Shown: one piece after another, positions 21,488 to 21,603 of the stretch
Layout of the letters: each line of letters begins with the position of its first letter
Position numbering within the stretch: the stretch's first letter is position 1
From: CAYXPG01 sp964564845
GTDB lineage: Bacteria > Planctomycetota > Phycisphaerae > Sedimentisphaerales > Anaerobacaceae
Reading direction: 5' to 3'
DNA: 21,603 bases
Assembly (NCBI GenBank): GCA_964564845.1
Contig: CAZMCN010000021.1
Span: forward strand, 1 to 21,603
Position numbers and translations under genes: made by a program
The notes under the pieces: model-generated
The model's database searches: none
What the model was told of the DNA's origin: nothing
Seen by the model: the letters and a program-made list of their open reading frames with translations, nothing else

Positions 21488-21603
21488 TGTATCACCTTAC
21501 CATTTAACGTTGACTGCAGCTTATCGAGCCCGTAACGGTACCTGCTTTGAACCGTACTGATTGAAACGCCCTGCATATCCGCTATTTGGCTGAACTTCAT
21601 CCC
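21484..21603 (-). CDS. ECF-family RNA polymerase sigma factor, C-terminal end
   Basis: Only the last 39 residues are in the window. They read MKFSQIADMQGVSISTVQSR followed by YRYGLDKLQ, the helix-turn-helix of sigma region 4 that contacts the -35 element in extracytoplasmic-function sigma factors. The stop overlaps the start of the membrane-anchored gene by four bases (ATGA), a typical arrangement for a sigma factor with its membrane partner. The rest lies beyond the right edge. Confidence 0.85.
   Translation of the reverse strand, partial: GMKFSQIADMQGVSISTVQSRYRYGLDKLQSTLNGKVIQ

Overview
The window looks like a chromosomal piece of an uncultured, mesophilic bacterium, most likely Planctomycetota of the Phycisphaerae/Sedimentisphaerales type. 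That assignment is an inference from gene style: an ECF sigma factor coupled to a large membrane-anchored protein with carboxypeptidase-regulatory-like and redoxin-like regions, a TMTC-like membrane glycosyltransferase with TPRs, a TGS-domain DRG-like GTPase with an aberrant G3 box, and a DUF6485-like protein. A run of exactly 100 N (15523-15622) marks a draft scaffold.

Region 1 (1-945) holds gene debris (a frameshifted DUF559 nuclease-like remnant) and then a good sigma70-type promoter. The promoter leads straight into a 27-codon Leu-rich ORF, read here as a candidate leucine leader peptide upstream of leuA. Region 2 (946-7733) is the leucine biosynthesis cluster leuA-leuC-leuD-leuB, all on the plus strand. 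It is interrupted twice: a frameshifted four-helix-bundle (23S rRNA intervening-sequence-protein-like) gene sits between leuC and leuD, and a two-gene restriction-modification system (SPPY methyltransferase plus PmeII-like endonuclease) sits between leuD and leuB. Region 3 (7734-9137) carries a TGS GTPase and a small Cys-rich DUF6485-like protein.

Region 4 (9209-14009, minus strand) is a tight cluster reading HD phosphohydrolase -> purC -> MFS transporter -> TMTC-like TPR glycosyltransferase, with overlaps or gaps of only a few bases. Region 5 (14232-19119, plus strand) has a cupin gene with its own promoter and a strong leader hairpin. It is followed by a sigma70 promoter, a histidine kinase (cut by the N gap), an NtrC-type sigma54 activator, a textbook sigma54 (-24/-12) promoter, a protein with a duplicated Cys4 motif, and a glutamate dehydrogenase. 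The last 42 bp of the cupin gene recur (40/42 identical) directly after the glutamate dehydrogenase gene, so the regulator/dehydrogenase block lies between direct repeats. Region 6 (19487-21603, minus strand) is the end of an ECF sigma factor gene overlapping a membrane-anchored carboxypeptidase-regulatory/redoxin-like protein.

A second layer runs through many of the spacers. They contain degenerate tandem arrays with a strict 7-bp period (590-610, 2523-2630, 4003-4030, 4391-4439, 7740-7865, 8860-8928, 14055-14138, 19353-19394). Unit sequence differs from spacer to spacer but the period does not, reminiscent of the heptameric STRR repeats known from cyanobacteria. Several arrays occur as inverted pairs or inside inverted repeats. 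Together with the leader-peptide candidate, the sigma54 circuit and the cupin-tail duplication, these are the most unusual signals in the window.
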